Source: an uncultured Erythrobacter sp. (GTDB lineage Bacteria; Pseudomonadota; Alphaproteobacteria; Sphingomonadales; Sphingomonadaceae). Taken from it: a DNA stretch of 64,000 nt. Positions 15,911 to 25,463 of this stretch are shown here, one piece after another. The stretch is taken from positions 1 through 64,000 of the forward strand of contig CALBWA010000005.1 of the NCBI GenBank assembly GCA_937969505.1. Direction: 5' to 3'. Position numbers and translations under genes: made by a program. Each line of letters begins with the position of its first letter. Position 1 is the first letter of the stretch. Under the pieces are notes generated by a model, which was not told the origin of the DNA, did not search any database, and saw only the letters and a program-made list of their open reading frames with translations.

Positions 15911-17983
15911 TTACCGAACGGCACCGGCAGGGGCCGTTGTGCCACGCACATTCCCGCCTTTGTCGAACCCTAAAACCGACTGTTTGGGACTGGTCAGTAG
16001 CCCTCCAGCTGGAGCAAAATTGCCGCCGGCTGCATCAATGAAATTGTCCGCTTTAGTGCCTGAAATCGTTGTTCGCTTCGCTCCTTGCGGGTTGGTGGCC
16101 GCACCGAACAAATGGTTATCGGTAACCTCTAGATCTGAATTGGGCGTGCCGGTCCATTCGATGCCGCGCATCGCATTATTGGCGAGCATGCAATGCTCGT
16201 CTGCGGTGAGGCCTTGAGAAGGTCGGATCAATTGAATTTGATTCGCCAAAGTGTTGTGGGCCACAACCACGTGGCTGCTAGGCTTGGACCATTGGCTGAA
16301 CTGCGACAAAAAATCAGGATTGAGCGCCTCATCTGATTCAGCGGCATTGTTAATGATGAGCAAGTCCTCCATCCCGTCATAGCCGAGGGTTATGGCAGGC
16401 AAAGCATTGCCATAGAACGTATTGCCAAACATGATGCTGTTGGTAGACGATTGCAGGTTGATGGCCCAGATGTCGCCATGGATGTCGAATACGGTGTGAA
16501 GGTCAACTGAGGAAGTTTTCGCATCAATTGCTGAAAATCCTGCTCCGAGCCCGGCTGCATTGGCATGCGACAATGCGCTGGCGCGACGGCTGTCATCGAT
16601 CAAAACCGCTGCCCAACCTGCGTTCGCGTTGATCCAGTCGACAACATTCTGAACGGAATAGTGCGTGTCGGCTTGATAATCGGCAACTTGATTGCCGATC
16701 GTGAATGTCTGATCAGGCAATCCATCTGTTCTCAGCTTCAGCACCCGATTGTTCGCGTCGCTTGACCCGGAAAGCTCAATGGTCGCTGCAGACGCTGCGC
16801 CAGTGTATTGCACACTCAAGGCAGGCAGGGGGGTGCGCCAGTCCACATTATGGGACGAGGTCACGATGTTGCCTACCATGCAGCGTGCATAGGACATCAC
16901 GTCATAGGCCAAATTGTTAAAGAAACAGCCGCGGACCAGCGAAGCGTTAAGGCATGGGTTCTGTATCAACTCGACGGTGCATTCGAGAAAATAGGGATTG
17001 TCTCGGGCAATATAGGGCGTTGGCTTCTGCCCCTTAAGCCACAGTGCACCACGACCTCGCGTATCAGTAAAATTTACCCCTTCGAACACATGCTGCCGGT
17101 TGGCCGGGTTTTCGTGATAGATGTTCCCAATGTTAGCAAAGTCGACGGTTATGTTTCCGCCGCGCAGCCACATCCCGTCGTAACGCCACCGCATTGAAGT
17201 TGAATCGCCTGGAATGTAGGCCGCTTTGGCAATCGTGACCTGGGCTGTGGCTTCCACCGTCGCATAGCCGTCGCCTTGGTAGGCACCATTGATTGGATCG
17301 ATCGTGTAAGTACCTGATTCGGTAATGGTGATCAGAGGATTTTGCGCCGCAAGATTACGGCAGATATTGCCTGCATCCCTCAGGCTTTGATAGCGCTGAT
17401 TGGTGATCTTGGGCTGGGATGGCGCGACTTCGATAAATAGATCATGCGGTGTCCATCCTCCAGCCCCATCATCATAGCGCTGCGGGAAGAAGCTGTATGG
17501 CCCTATCACACGGTTTTGCAGGCTGGGGTTGTCCGGAATTGCCTCAAAAAAAACTTCGAGTTCGCCATTGATGCCTGTGTGTTCAAGCTCAATCCACCAA
17601 CCAAGATAGGATCGCGCGGTACCGTTGACGTCTGTGAACCTGTAAAGGGTTGGCTCGGTGATGGCTTGGACGTTCCCTTCACAATGCACGTCAACTCTTT
17701 CCAGACCTAGTCGGGTGAAGAGCGTCCCACCATCGTTGGCCCCCGCAAGAACGCCAATGATCAACTTGTCAGTAAAATGCTGATTGGGCGGTACCATTAG
17801 TTGTACCGCCGGCTTAGCCATTGTTCGCACTGGGTCAATTGGAGTGCTGGCGAAGCCAGATCCCGCTGTTCCATCCCATACTGATGCCGGTTGGATAACC
17901 GGAATAGATACTTCGGTGCTGCCGCGGTGCGGCGCCCCATAACGATGGTGATGCGGCGTCACGCCGTAACCAAACCCGGGCAT
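15911..17983 (-). CDS. Phage/GTA-type spike protein with right-handed beta-helix
   Basis: The 690-residue protein starts MPGFGYGVTPHHHRYG, a start style common in phage structural proteins, and has no signal peptide. The middle and C-terminal parts (about residues 230-660) are rich in short repeating strands with NN, GN and SxN turns, as in parallel beta-helix tailspikes and pectate-lyase folds. Its ATG shares a base with the stop of the spike-base gene (TAATG), so the two are coupled. In Rhodobacter capsulatus the spike-base homologue (rcc01079) and its neighbour form gene-transfer-agent head spikes that bind capsule. A polysaccharide lyase is the alternative, but the lack of a Sec signal argues against a secreted enzyme. 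Confidence 0.7.
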   Translation of the reverse strand: MPGFGYGVTPHHHRYGAPHRGSTEVSIPVIQPASVWDGTAGSGFASTPIDPVRTMAKPAVQLMVPPNQHFTDKLIIGVLAGANDGGTLFTRLGLERVDVHCEGNVQAITEPTLYRFTDVNGTARSYLGWWIELEHTGINGELEVFFEAIPDNPSLQNRVIGPYSFFPQRYDDGAGGWTPHDLFIEVAPSQPKITNQRYQSLRDAGNICRNLAAQNPLITITESGTYTIDPINGAYQGDGYATVEATAQVTIAKAAYIPGDSTSMRWRYDGMWLRGGNITVDFANIGNIYHENPANRQHVFEGVNFTDTRGRGALWLKGQKPTPYIARDNPYFLECTVELIQNPCLNASLVRGCFFNNLAYDVMSYARCMVGNIVTSSHNVDWRTPLPALSVQYTGAASAATIELSGSSDANNRVLKLRTDGLPDQTFTIGNQVADYQADTHYSVQNVVDWINANAGWAAVLIDDSRRASALSHANAAGLGAGFSAIDAKTSSVDLHTVFDIHGDIWAINLQSSTNSIMFGNTFYGNALPAITLGYDGMEDLLIINNAAESDEALNPDFLSQFSQWSKPSSHVVVAHNTLANQIQLIRPSQGLTADEHCMLANNAMRGIEWTGTPNSDLEVTDNHLFGAATNPQGAKRTTISGTKADNFIDAAGGNFAPAGGLLTSPKQSVLGFDKGGNVRGTTAPAGAVR

Positions 17984-18252
17984 TAGGCTAGGCCGATCAG
18001 GTCAGTGGCCGTAGTGCCATTGGCTCTTACAGCGCTGGCGCGGATGTCGAGGATGTAGCCCGAGGGAACATTGCGAAACACCACATCGGTATCAGCTCGT
18101 GAAGCGCGTACTACTACATCGCCGCCGGTGCCGATGTATAACGCCTTGGTGACCTTGGCGAGTTCTCCATTATCGTCCGGGATAATGTTGAAGCAGTCCT
18201 GTGCAGGGGCAATAGGACTGTCTGATGTTGTGCTGAAGGAATCGGTTGGCAT
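17983..18252 (-). CDS. Spike base protein, RCAP_Rcc01079 family (GTA head spike type)
   Basis: The 89-residue product has the family pattern: DCFNIIPDDNGELAKVTKAL, then YIGTGGDVVVRA, VVFRNVPSGYILDIRASAV and a terminal GTTATDLIGL. This small protein anchors head spikes in the Rhodobacter gene transfer agent and occurs in alphaproteobacterial phages. No capsid, portal or tail genes are nearby. It has its own good ribosome binding site (GGAG 8 bases upstream) and a 112-base gap after the GT2 gene, so it may be expressed apart from the sugar genes. Confidence 0.8.
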   Translation of the reverse strand: MPTDSFSTTSDSPIAPAQDCFNIIPDDNGELAKVTKALYIGTGGDVVVRASRADTDVVFRNVPSGYILDIRASAVRANGTTATDLIGLA

Positions 18253-18261
18253 GACTTTTCT

Positions 18262-18277
18262 CCGTTTGTGGAAACGG
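18262..18277 (-). promoter_or_regulatory. Small hairpin overlapping the spike-base ribosome binding site
   Basis: On the minus strand CCGTTT and AAACGG form a perfect 6-bp stem around a CCAC loop. The last two G of the stem are the first two bases of the GGAG ribosome binding site at 18260-18263. Folding could partly mask translation of the spike pair. The stem is short, so the effect may be small. Confidence 0.35.
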
Positions 18278-18364
18278 AAGATCAGCTAACAGTCATACAC
18301 CGTGTAGGAAAATTGAAAATCAATCTTGTGCCAAATAGGTTGTATCGGGAATAATGCGCAATGA

Positions 18365-19315
18365 TCAGGGCGAGTATCCGCCCCACCATCGCCAAGGCCT
18401 GACTGCGATTGGTCGAAAACCTTGGCTCATGCGCTTGTATTTGGCCTGTTCCAGTCCTTTGAACGCGCCGCCCAACCAGCGAACTAAAGCGGACAACCAC
18501 AGCATGATAAGGCAAAGTCGGGCATGGATTGCGCCCATGTGAGAGCGGAAATACAAGGCATTCCCACGCATTTGATAAAGCAGGCGTTGTGATCCAAAAT
18601 AATCGCCGCTTCCAACATCGTGGTAGATCACCGCATTGCTGACCATGGCGGTCTCAATGCCGCAATCCTTCGCTCTGCGGCAAAGATCAATGTCTTCTGC
18701 ATAGAGAAAATAGCGTTCATCAAATCCACCCAAATCGGCCCACGCTTCGCGCCGGATCATCATGCAACCTCCGCTGACACAGTCTACACGATGAGGTCGC
18801 CCGGTTGGTTGACCATGTTCTAGATTGGGCGGGCGAGCAGCGCCCCCGATCATTCCGCGCGCGAGCGAACGCAAGCCGGGAAATTTCATCTGACCAAATA
18901 CGGCCTGGCCATCCTGACTAGTCACTGTCACCCCGCCAAGAACACCGAACTCAGGCCAATCTTTCGCAACTGCGACCATATTCGCAAGCGAACCGGAGCG
19001 GGCCTCGGTGTCGGGATTGAGCAGCATGAGAAGCTGGCCCTGCGCATGCCCGGCGCAATAATTGTTGGCTTTGGCGAAACCAATGTTCCCTCGGCTTGGG
19101 AGGACCTGGACCCAGTCAAATTCTCGATTGATCAGGGCCTCGGAGCAGTCAGTTCCATTGTTGACGAACAGAACTTCATAGCTGCAATCGCCAACTGCAT
19201 CGGCAATTGATGACAGACAAGCAGGCAGATAGTTTGCCGAATTGTAGCCCACAATAATAATACTGAGATCATATTGTGGCGCAGCTTGCCCCTGGCTCTT
19301 TTCCAGCCCGCTCAA
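18365..19315 (-). CDS. Family 2 glycosyltransferase (rhamnosyltransferase-like)
   Basis: The 316-residue protein has the GT2 nucleotide-sugar fold: LSIIIVGYNSANYLPACLSS at residue 17, a LNPDTEAR metal-binding block near residue 98, the acceptor segment GGCMMIRREAWADLGGFDERYF and the EDIDLCRRAKDCG motif. A hydrophobic C-terminal helix suggests membrane association. It would add a sugar to the lipid-linked repeat unit in the cytoplasm. The start overlaps the end of the DUF6492 gene by four bases, the last coupling in the polycistron. Confidence 0.88.
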   Translation of the reverse strand: MSGLEKSQGQAAPQYDLSIIIVGYNSANYLPACLSSIADAVGDCSYEVLFVNNGTDCSEALINREFDWVQVLPSRGNIGFAKANNYCAGHAQGQLLMLLNPDTEARSGSLANMVAVAKDWPEFGVLGGVTVTSQDGQAVFGQMKFPGLRSLARGMIGGAARPPNLEHGQPTGRPHRVDCVSGGCMMIRREAWADLGGFDERYFLYAEDIDLCRRAKDCGIETAMVSNAVIYHDVGSGDYFGSQRLLYQMRGNALYFRSHMGAIHARLCLIMLWLSALVRWLGGAFKGLEQAKYKRMSQGFRPIAVRPWRWWGGYSP

Positions 19316-20196
19316 AGTCTCGGTTTCGCTAGCTGAGCTGATCGCGCTCGCACACGTTCAAGCAATTGCGCTCGCACAGGTTCGGCGAGCTTGAGGTTGG
19401 ATTGAATCAGAACAGAACGATGGTCCGCGCGCAGATCGCCCACAAAACGATCTCGTTCGCTTGCGATCTCCAGTTCATATCCCCAGCAAACATGACAATC
19501 GCCTGTCTTGCGATGCACGATCGAACTGCGCTGATCACCGGGCGCCTGATCGCAGAATACGCCGTAATGCAAATACTCGGAAAATCGCCAATGCCTGGCC
19601 AAAGTCTCCGTCCAGCTCTGATTATTGACCTGCTCCAGGCGCTCAATCATCGCGCGAGCAACTGGCGCAGACCAAATTGTGGCGGGGCCGATATAGTCCT
19701 GTCCTTGATAGCCGCTGATTGGCAGGCCAAGATCAATTTGCGCCAAGCGATGCCACTTGGTGTGGCGCTCGCTTTGCCCGCCGCCTGGTGAATGTCGCAG
19801 AACAACCTTATCCCCATCAAATACGTCGTCATAAGCAATCGGTTGAAGCAGGCAAACATCGCTGTCTAGGTGGACAGCAGCATCTTCTTCCATTTGAGCA
19901 ACAAAGGCAATTTTTGCCATTTGCTGATAAATCCACCCGCGGATCAGTCTGGTTCGTCCATCCCACCAAACGCGCTTGCCAATGACGCTGATCTCGCGCA
20001 GCGCTGGCAACAGTTGCGTAACATTGACGATGGTCCGGTGTGGGCTCGTGAAATCGAGAAAAACGGGTTCGTCGGCATCATCCACCAAGACATAGTGGTC
20101 CGTCTCAGGCATGAAGTTATCGATGCTATCGCACAGGTCCATAAAGGCAGCCATGTCGCCTCGGAACGTTTTGGTGACCAGAGCAAAACGATTCAT
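19312..20196 (-). CDS. DUF6492 family, glycosyltransferase-like protein
   Basis: The ATG at 20196 shares a base with the TGA of the upstream gene, giving 294 residues that begin MNRFALVTKTFRGDMAAFMD. The block AAVHLDSDVCLLQPI near residue 105 has a DxD typical of GT-A glycosyltransferases, and SGYQGQDYIGPATIWS follows. The family is annotated only by its domain, so sugar transfer is inferred from the DxD and from the operon context. Confidence 0.75.
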   Translation of the reverse strand: MNRFALVTKTFRGDMAAFMDLCDSIDNFMPETDHYVLVDDADEPVFLDFTSPHRTIVNVTQLLPALREISVIGKRVWWDGRTRLIRGWIYQQMAKIAFVAQMEEDAAVHLDSDVCLLQPIAYDDVFDGDKVVLRHSPGGGQSERHTKWHRLAQIDLGLPISGYQGQDYIGPATIWSAPVARAMIERLEQVNNQSWTETLARHWRFSEYLHYGVFCDQAPGDQRSSIVHRKTGDCHVCWGYELEIASERDRFVGDLRADHRSVLIQSNLKLAEPVRAQLLERVRARSAQLAKPRL

Positions 20197-21536
20197 CAGT
20201 CGGCCCCGGCCCGGGTCGGATTGGCGATCTTCGAGTAAGCTTGTTGTGGAGGCAACAATACAGCAAATTTTGGAGTACCGATGCTGATGGCAGCTCCGCA
20301 TAGCATGTAAGCCCATGCTGCAAGGCCGCCCCAGAAAGCCACACTAAACCCACTGAAAGTGAGGCATACCAGACAGATCGACAGGCCAATCGAAACGTTT
20401 CTCGCCTGGCTGGTTTGCCCTCTGGACCCCCAAAGCAAATAGAGGGCTGCCCCCAGAAAAACGGCGAGGCAACCAATCCCTGCAATCATGCCATAGCGCA
20501 TTGCCCAAAGAAGAAAGTGGGCATCGATTGAAGATGTAATCATAAAAGGGGGGCGGAACCAGTCGCGCAAACCGATACCAAATACCGGATTGGCTAAAGC
20601 CTCGGCCCCGGCATATTCCCAAATTAGCAATCGCCAGTATCCAGAAGCAGGATCAAGGGTGAAACGATAAATTGCAAACGTAAATGGGCCGCTGTCTGAC
20701 ACGACCGATATTGTAACAAAAGCCGTGGTCGCGGCGATAACGGACAGGATGATTATTGGGCCCCTCGAGGCCCGTTGAAACCACAGTATCGTGATCAGGG
20801 CGAGCCCCAGAAGAAAGGTTAGAATAGCGGTGCTGCTGACGGTAAAAATCATGCTGCACGCAGCAAATACGCCCAATATTCTCCATACCATCTTGCGCGC
20901 CGCGAAGATGGCGAGAGGCAGCAATGATGCCAGAAACACTCCTCCTAAAATCGGATGAGGGAAAGGACCTGCAGCGCGGTACAGCCCGAGCCTGGTTTGC
21001 TGATGGATTGCAGGTGGGGGGTTACCGAAGGCTTGTGCCAGGGCAGGCCGCAGCAAGTGCCGCTGGAGCACAGATTCGAGCATCAGCAAGACAGCCAAAC
21101 CGGCAGCCAGAGGCAGAATGGCCCGAACATAGGTTTTGAGATCGCTCGTGTTCCTGATCGAAACCCGGCCAGCAAAATAGGCCAGCCCAAAGTCGATTGC
21201 ATTGGCCAGACCAAATTCCAGGGCTTTGCCGATGGGCTCGTGGACCGAGATCGAAATGGTGAGCCAAACGGACACGAGAACAGCCAACGCATCGACTGGA
21301 TGACCTCTAAGCCGTCCGGAAAAGAAGTTTTGCAATAGCCACGGGATGGATACGAGCAGGCAAAGCCGATAGGGAAACAACGCCGCGCCGGCCAGATTAA
21401 TCGCCAGTTCCTGCGGTAACACGGCAGCATAGGTTACGATGATCGCGGGCCAGAGATGAACCGGAATACTGGTTTTACGGACCTTTGATATCGATGCAGA
21501 AGGCTCTGTGCTGTTCGGATTAGCCAAAGTCGCCAT
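20196..21536 (-). CDS. Second O-antigen ligase / Wzy-like polymerase membrane protein
   Basis: The 446-residue polytopic protein starts at an ATG sharing a base with the upstream stop (TAATG); longer frames run into the GT2 gene. The large loop contains FGIGLRDWFRPP and a conserved His in SSIDAHFLLWAMRYG, the pattern of the WaaL/Wzy family. It lies inside the export and transferase polycistron, which makes repeat-unit polymerisation the more natural role, while the copy at 3926-5239 could be a ligase or a second polymerase. Confidence 0.82.
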   Translation of the reverse strand: MATLANPNSTEPSASISKVRKTSIPVHLWPAIIVTYAAVLPQELAINLAGAALFPYRLCLLVSIPWLLQNFFSGRLRGHPVDALAVLVSVWLTISISVHEPIGKALEFGLANAIDFGLAYFAGRVSIRNTSDLKTYVRAILPLAAGLAVLLMLESVLQRHLLRPALAQAFGNPPPAIHQQTRLGLYRAAGPFPHPILGGVFLASLLPLAIFAARKMVWRILGVFAACSMIFTVSSTAILTFLLGLALITILWFQRASRGPIIILSVIAATTAFVTISVVSDSGPFTFAIYRFTLDPASGYWRLLIWEYAGAEALANPVFGIGLRDWFRPPFMITSSIDAHFLLWAMRYGMIAGIGCLAVFLGAALYLLWGSRGQTSQARNVSIGLSICLVCLTFSGFSVAFWGGLAAWAYMLCGAAISIGTPKFAVLLPPQQAYSKIANPTRAGAD

Positions 21537-22486
21537 TATTCGACCTCTGACACCTGCTTCGTAGCAATATTTGTCCTCGAAGAGGTATCGCGGAGCCACG
21601 GCTTGCGACCGCGCAACAAGTTGAGACGAAACAATCCCAAGGCTGCCAGCTTGACACCGATGTAAACAACCAGATCCCACCAACTTTGCGGCTTGTTTAA
21701 GGCAGCAAGCAAATCAGACCGGCGATTGATACTCCCGCTTTCATCGGTCGGAAAGTTGCGGTCAACTTCGTACTTGCCCATGCGACGGCGCGCTTCGATC
21801 GCAATCAATTCTTTCAAACCGCGTGGCGGGGACATCGTCACCCAGATGGCATGCTGCCCCTTCGGCTCATGCGCGATGTTGCAACGTTCATGACGCGCAA
21901 AACGAGTGCGGACGTACAGATCATCGCCAATGACGTCCGGTAGTGGAAAGACCCGCTTTGCTCCGTCACCCGAGACACCATAAACCCCGCCACCGATCAG
22001 GCCGTCCATTGCATAGGGAAGCGACGACCATATGCGATAATAGGACCGTACCCAGCGGCTGCATCCTTGAAAGTTGATGCGCAATCTTGGCGAGGCGACA
22101 AGGCAAGATCCGTCTCGTAATTTACTGGCTATGCTGCTGAGCGAAAGGAAATCGCATTCGACATCGGCATCCATAATTAATGTGGGGAAACGAGTGGCGA
22201 TCGCATGCGCATTGTTGATCGCGGCACTCTTAGAAGGTGTCTTCAGGTCAATGACGGTCGCAGAAGGTGCTGCTTTTCTTGCCAATCCAACGGTTTCGTC
22301 GTTGCAACCGTTCGCAGCGACAATGATCTCGGGTGTCATACCCAAAGGAGCCGTATCGATAATGCCGCGCAAACATCGCTCAATCACCTGCGCCTCGTTA
22401 TGCGCAGGGATAATCAGTGTGAAGTCGGCCGCCACCTCCGCGTCTGCCACGGCCGCGGTGCGAGATGCTGCACCCAGCGTCATCAA
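21536..22486 (-). CDS. Family 2 glycosyltransferase
   Basis: The 316-residue protein has FTLIIPAHNEAQVIERCLRG near residue 22, a metal-binding-like LIMDADVECD near 104, and an ARRRMGKYEVDR segment in the place of the (Q/R)xxRW region of processive GT2 enzymes. Hydrophobic stretches near the C-terminus (VVYIGVKLAALGLF) suggest membrane attachment. It overlaps the autokinase gene upstream by four bases (ATGA) and the Wzy-like gene downstream by one, so it is part of the same polycistron. Confidence 0.87.
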   Translation of the reverse strand: MMTLGAASRTAAVADAEVAADFTLIIPAHNEAQVIERCLRGIIDTAPLGMTPEIIVAANGCNDETVGLARKAAPSATVIDLKTPSKSAAINNAHAIATRFPTLIMDADVECDFLSLSSIASKLRDGSCLVASPRLRINFQGCSRWVRSYYRIWSSLPYAMDGLIGGGVYGVSGDGAKRVFPLPDVIGDDLYVRTRFARHERCNIAHEPKGQHAIWVTMSPPRGLKELIAIEARRRMGKYEVDRNFPTDESGSINRRSDLLAALNKPQSWWDLVVYIGVKLAALGLFRLNLLRGRKPWLRDTSSRTNIATKQVSEVE

Positions 22487-24726
22487 CCATCCTTGGAGTA
22501 GGAATAATATTGATACTCGTAGCCATAGGACTGCCCCGCTTCCTGCGGACGATACTTTGTCAGGACGAGCCCGGGAATCGATGCGCCAGCAGCCCGAAGT
22601 CGCCGCAGCGCGGCTTTGGCCTGTCCGAAATGCACCCGATTGGCCTCAACTATGAAGATGGTTGCATCGACGTGACGTGACAACATCGGAGCATCGGCGA
22701 TACCCACTACCGGTGAAGAATCGAAAATGATCCGATCATATTTGTCGCGGTGCTGGACGATAAAATTGCGCACAAGGGCTGATGCCATCAGCTCGACCGG
22801 ATCAGGCGGTATCGTTCCAAGCGGCAGGATATCGAGCCCATTGGATTTCTCGCGCATCACCACATTGTCAAAGTCGATCTTTCCTTGGAGCACTTCGACC
22901 AGTCCTTGCTGCGACCGATCCATACCAAGCGCGCTCGCCATCGCCGGCCGACGCAAATCAGCATCGACCAGCAAGGTCCTGTGTCCCAGCCGCGCGTATT
23001 TCTCCGCCAAGGCTATGGCCGAGGTTGTTTTGCCTTCAGAGGCCTGGCTGCTGGTGAATTGGAGCACTTTCGTATCGCCAGGAAGAACATGATCTATGGC
23101 GATGGCGATTGATGCATAGGCCTCGTCCAAAGCATTGCCACCGGCAGACGCATGCTCGCCCATCTCATCCTCGGCCACATAAGGGGTATGACCCAGCAGA
23201 GGCACGCCAAACTTGTCTTCTGCATCTGAAAGCGAGCGTAAACGGTCATCGAACACTTCGCGCATCACCGCGAGAGTAAGTGCAAGACCGGAGCCCAGAA
23301 CGAGTGCTATAAGCAAGTTGCGCGTGAGGTTGGGTGATACTGGTGAGCCAGGTTTGAGCGCTGGATCAAGAAGAGTGATTGAACCGGTCTGCACATTTTC
23401 AGCCGCGGCGATTTGATTGTAGCGGTCAAGCAGGGTCGCTAGCTGAACCCTGATCGCGCTCGCCTCTCGGTCGAGCAAACCGTAACGCACCCGGCGGTCC
23501 TGTTCATCCAGAGTATCGCGGGATACCTTGCCCACTTCGGCTGATAACGCCTGCTCCTGACGGCGCGCAACTTGGTACTGGCTACGAATACCCGCCTTGA
23601 TGTCGGACCCGGTCCGGGTGATCTGGCGGTTTAATTCTGCAAGGCGTGCATCTTTTTCGGCGACTAAGGGATAAGTGTCATCATACCTCTGTTTCAGGTC
23701 CGCCAGCTCTGCTGAAAGGATTGAACGTTGGCCAATCAGATCGCGCAAAACCTCATTGTTTTGCACCTCGGGGATCTGGGCGGCAGGCGTGTTCGCGACC
23801 GCCAGCCATTTCTGCTCTGCTGCGATACGATTCGCTCGCGCCTCGGTGTAACTAGAATTAATCTGAGCCAGGTTGAGCGCAGTGATTGTGGGCCCCCCTT
23901 CACCACCATAGCTGTTGTCTGCATTGACGGAGGTGGGGCCGACGATACCATTGCGCTTGGCATAGGCATTGGCTTCCAGCTCCGCATCCTGCAGCCTCTG
24001 CCGCGTTTCGGAAATCTGTTCATCGAGATATTCCAGAGCATAAGCATTGTTCTCAAGCGTGCGTCGATTGTCATCTGCGACAAAAGTCTTGGCATACTGG
24101 TTGGCTACCGATGCCGCGATTGCAGGTTCGTTGCTGGTGAACCTGATTTTTAGGATGCGGCTATCGAATGGAATCTCAGCGCCGACACCAGCTTGCGCCT
24201 TCATAATCGCCAGATCGCGCTTTTGCGCTTCCCACTGCGGGTCATCGATCCCTGGTGGCCGACTGTCATCGATATCCTTGCCCAAGAAAGCAGCGTTTTC
24301 CTGCAGTTTCATGGCATCGACGACCAGTTCGGCCATTTTGCGGCTTTCAATCACTTCACCCAGCGTTTGGAGGTAGGATGTTACTTGCCCACTGGTGATC
24401 GCTGGCGCGAGGTCCTGTCCTTCGACAATGTAGTTGCCTTGCGGTTCGACCCGGACAGAAGAACGCGCCTCGAATATGGGTGTGGCTAGCAGGGTTAGCA
24501 CCAAAGCTGCGAGCAGTGCCACAACAATGGTCGCGATCAAAATATAACGTTGGCGAAAGGCAAAGCCGCGCAAGGTTGGCAGATCGAACATACCTGGCAG
24601 GCCATAATTGCCAGGCTGCCCAGCAGCGTGTGAGGGAGTTGTGCCGGCGGCTGTCCGGGACAGCCAATCGCTTTGATCGTCAAAGGAGGCTTGATTTGAT
24701 CGTGTTTGATCCATGTCGCTTACCAT
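22483..24726 (-). CDS. Wzc/GumC-type polysaccharide co-polymerase with tyrosine autokinase domain
   Basis: The ATG at 24726 overlaps the stop of the export-lipoprotein gene (TGATG) and gives 747 residues. Two membrane helices flank a long periplasmic Wzz/GNVR region rich in coiled coil (about residues 50-460). The cytoplasmic BY-kinase domain has Walker A SSQASEGKTTSAIAL near 560, Walker A' LLVDADLRRP and Walker B IIFDSSPV. The C-terminus carries a Tyr cluster (YGYEYQYYSYS) that is normally autophosphorylated. The protein sets chain length and works with the outer-membrane export channel. Confidence 0.92.
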   Translation of the reverse strand: MVSDMDQTRSNQASFDDQSDWLSRTAAGTTPSHAAGQPGNYGLPGMFDLPTLRGFAFRQRYILIATIVVALLAALVLTLLATPIFEARSSVRVEPQGNYIVEGQDLAPAITSGQVTSYLQTLGEVIESRKMAELVVDAMKLQENAAFLGKDIDDSRPPGIDDPQWEAQKRDLAIMKAQAGVGAEIPFDSRILKIRFTSNEPAIAASVANQYAKTFVADDNRRTLENNAYALEYLDEQISETRQRLQDAELEANAYAKRNGIVGPTSVNADNSYGGEGGPTITALNLAQINSSYTEARANRIAAEQKWLAVANTPAAQIPEVQNNEVLRDLIGQRSILSAELADLKQRYDDTYPLVAEKDARLAELNRQITRTGSDIKAGIRSQYQVARRQEQALSAEVGKVSRDTLDEQDRRVRYGLLDREASAIRVQLATLLDRYNQIAAAENVQTGSITLLDPALKPGSPVSPNLTRNLLIALVLGSGLALTLAVMREVFDDRLRSLSDAEDKFGVPLLGHTPYVAEDEMGEHASAGGNALDEAYASIAIAIDHVLPGDTKVLQFTSSQASEGKTTSAIALAEKYARLGHRTLLVDADLRRPAMASALGMDRSQQGLVEVLQGKIDFDNVVMREKSNGLDILPLGTIPPDPVELMASALVRNFIVQHRDKYDRIIFDSSPVVGIADAPMLSRHVDATIFIVEANRVHFGQAKAALRRLRAAGASIPGLVLTKYRPQEAGQSYGYEYQYYSYSKDG

Positions 24727-25463
24727 CAGAACCGAGTAAACAGGGCAAAGACGGGGATGGCCTGGATCGCATCTTGCCAAGCCTGACTGAGGCCGGAAAT
24801 CCCCACCACCACGCGGTCACCGGGCTCCAGGACGGGATCGATCATCGTGCCCTGACGGACTGCCTGATAATCAAATTTGGCAACCGACACCTCGGCCTCC
24901 GCTGTTCGAAAGATCACCACTTCGCGAAGCTTGGCGACGCGGCTGGGGCCCTTGGCCAGGGCGAGGGCTGACGATAGTTTTGCTCCAGGGGCGAACGGGT
25001 AAACCCCCGGTTCCGCCACGCCGCCTTCAACCGTAACGAGATGAGAGTTGAATTCGGCGACATTGACGCTGACGTCTGGATTGCGGAGGCCTGCTGCGTA
25101 AAGTCGCTCAGCAATTTCTGCCGCGAGCTGATCATTCGTCCGTCCTGAAGCGCTCAGCGTTCCGGCCAACGGTAAGGCAATCGTGCCATCTGGACCAATT
25201 GCAATGTTCTGCACCGACAGGTCGGGTTCGCGAAACACATTTACCGACACCACATCCCCGCCGCGCAGGACATAAACACCCTGAAGCGCGGGTGCGTAGC
25301 CAGACTGGCCCAGAGCTGCCTCTGGAGCCGCAACAACTGGGCCGATCACCGGCTCCGGCGTGGAGGCGCAAGCGGACACAAGGCAAAGCATTAACAGGCT
25401 CGCTGAGGTTTTGATGCTGGGGCTGATAACGCTTTTGGGCAAGGTTCGCTCTGCTCCGTCCAA
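24726..25463 (-). CDS. Wza-type polysaccharide export outer-membrane lipoprotein
   Basis: The 245-residue product has a lipoprotein signal ending LVSACAS. A Poly_export domain follows (YVLRGGDVVSVNVFREPDLS and PDGTIALPLAGTL) and then an SLBB domain (VTVEGGVAEPGVYPFAPGA). Family members form the outer-membrane channel for capsule or exopolysaccharide. The listed start is a TTG at 25463 without a clear ribosome binding site; a TTG about 7 codons downstream would still leave the whole lipoprotein signal. This is the first gene of the minus-strand polycistron. Confidence 0.88.
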   Translation of the reverse strand: MDGAERTLPKSVISPSIKTSASLLMLCLVSACASTPEPVIGPVVAAPEAALGQSGYAPALQGVYVLRGGDVVSVNVFREPDLSVQNIAIGPDGTIALPLAGTLSASGRTNDQLAAEIAERLYAAGLRNPDVSVNVAEFNSHLVTVEGGVAEPGVYPFAPGAKLSSALALAKGPSRVAKLREVVIFRTAEAEVSVAKFDYQAVRQGTMIDPVLEPGDRVVVGISGLSQAWQDAIQAIPVFALFTRF

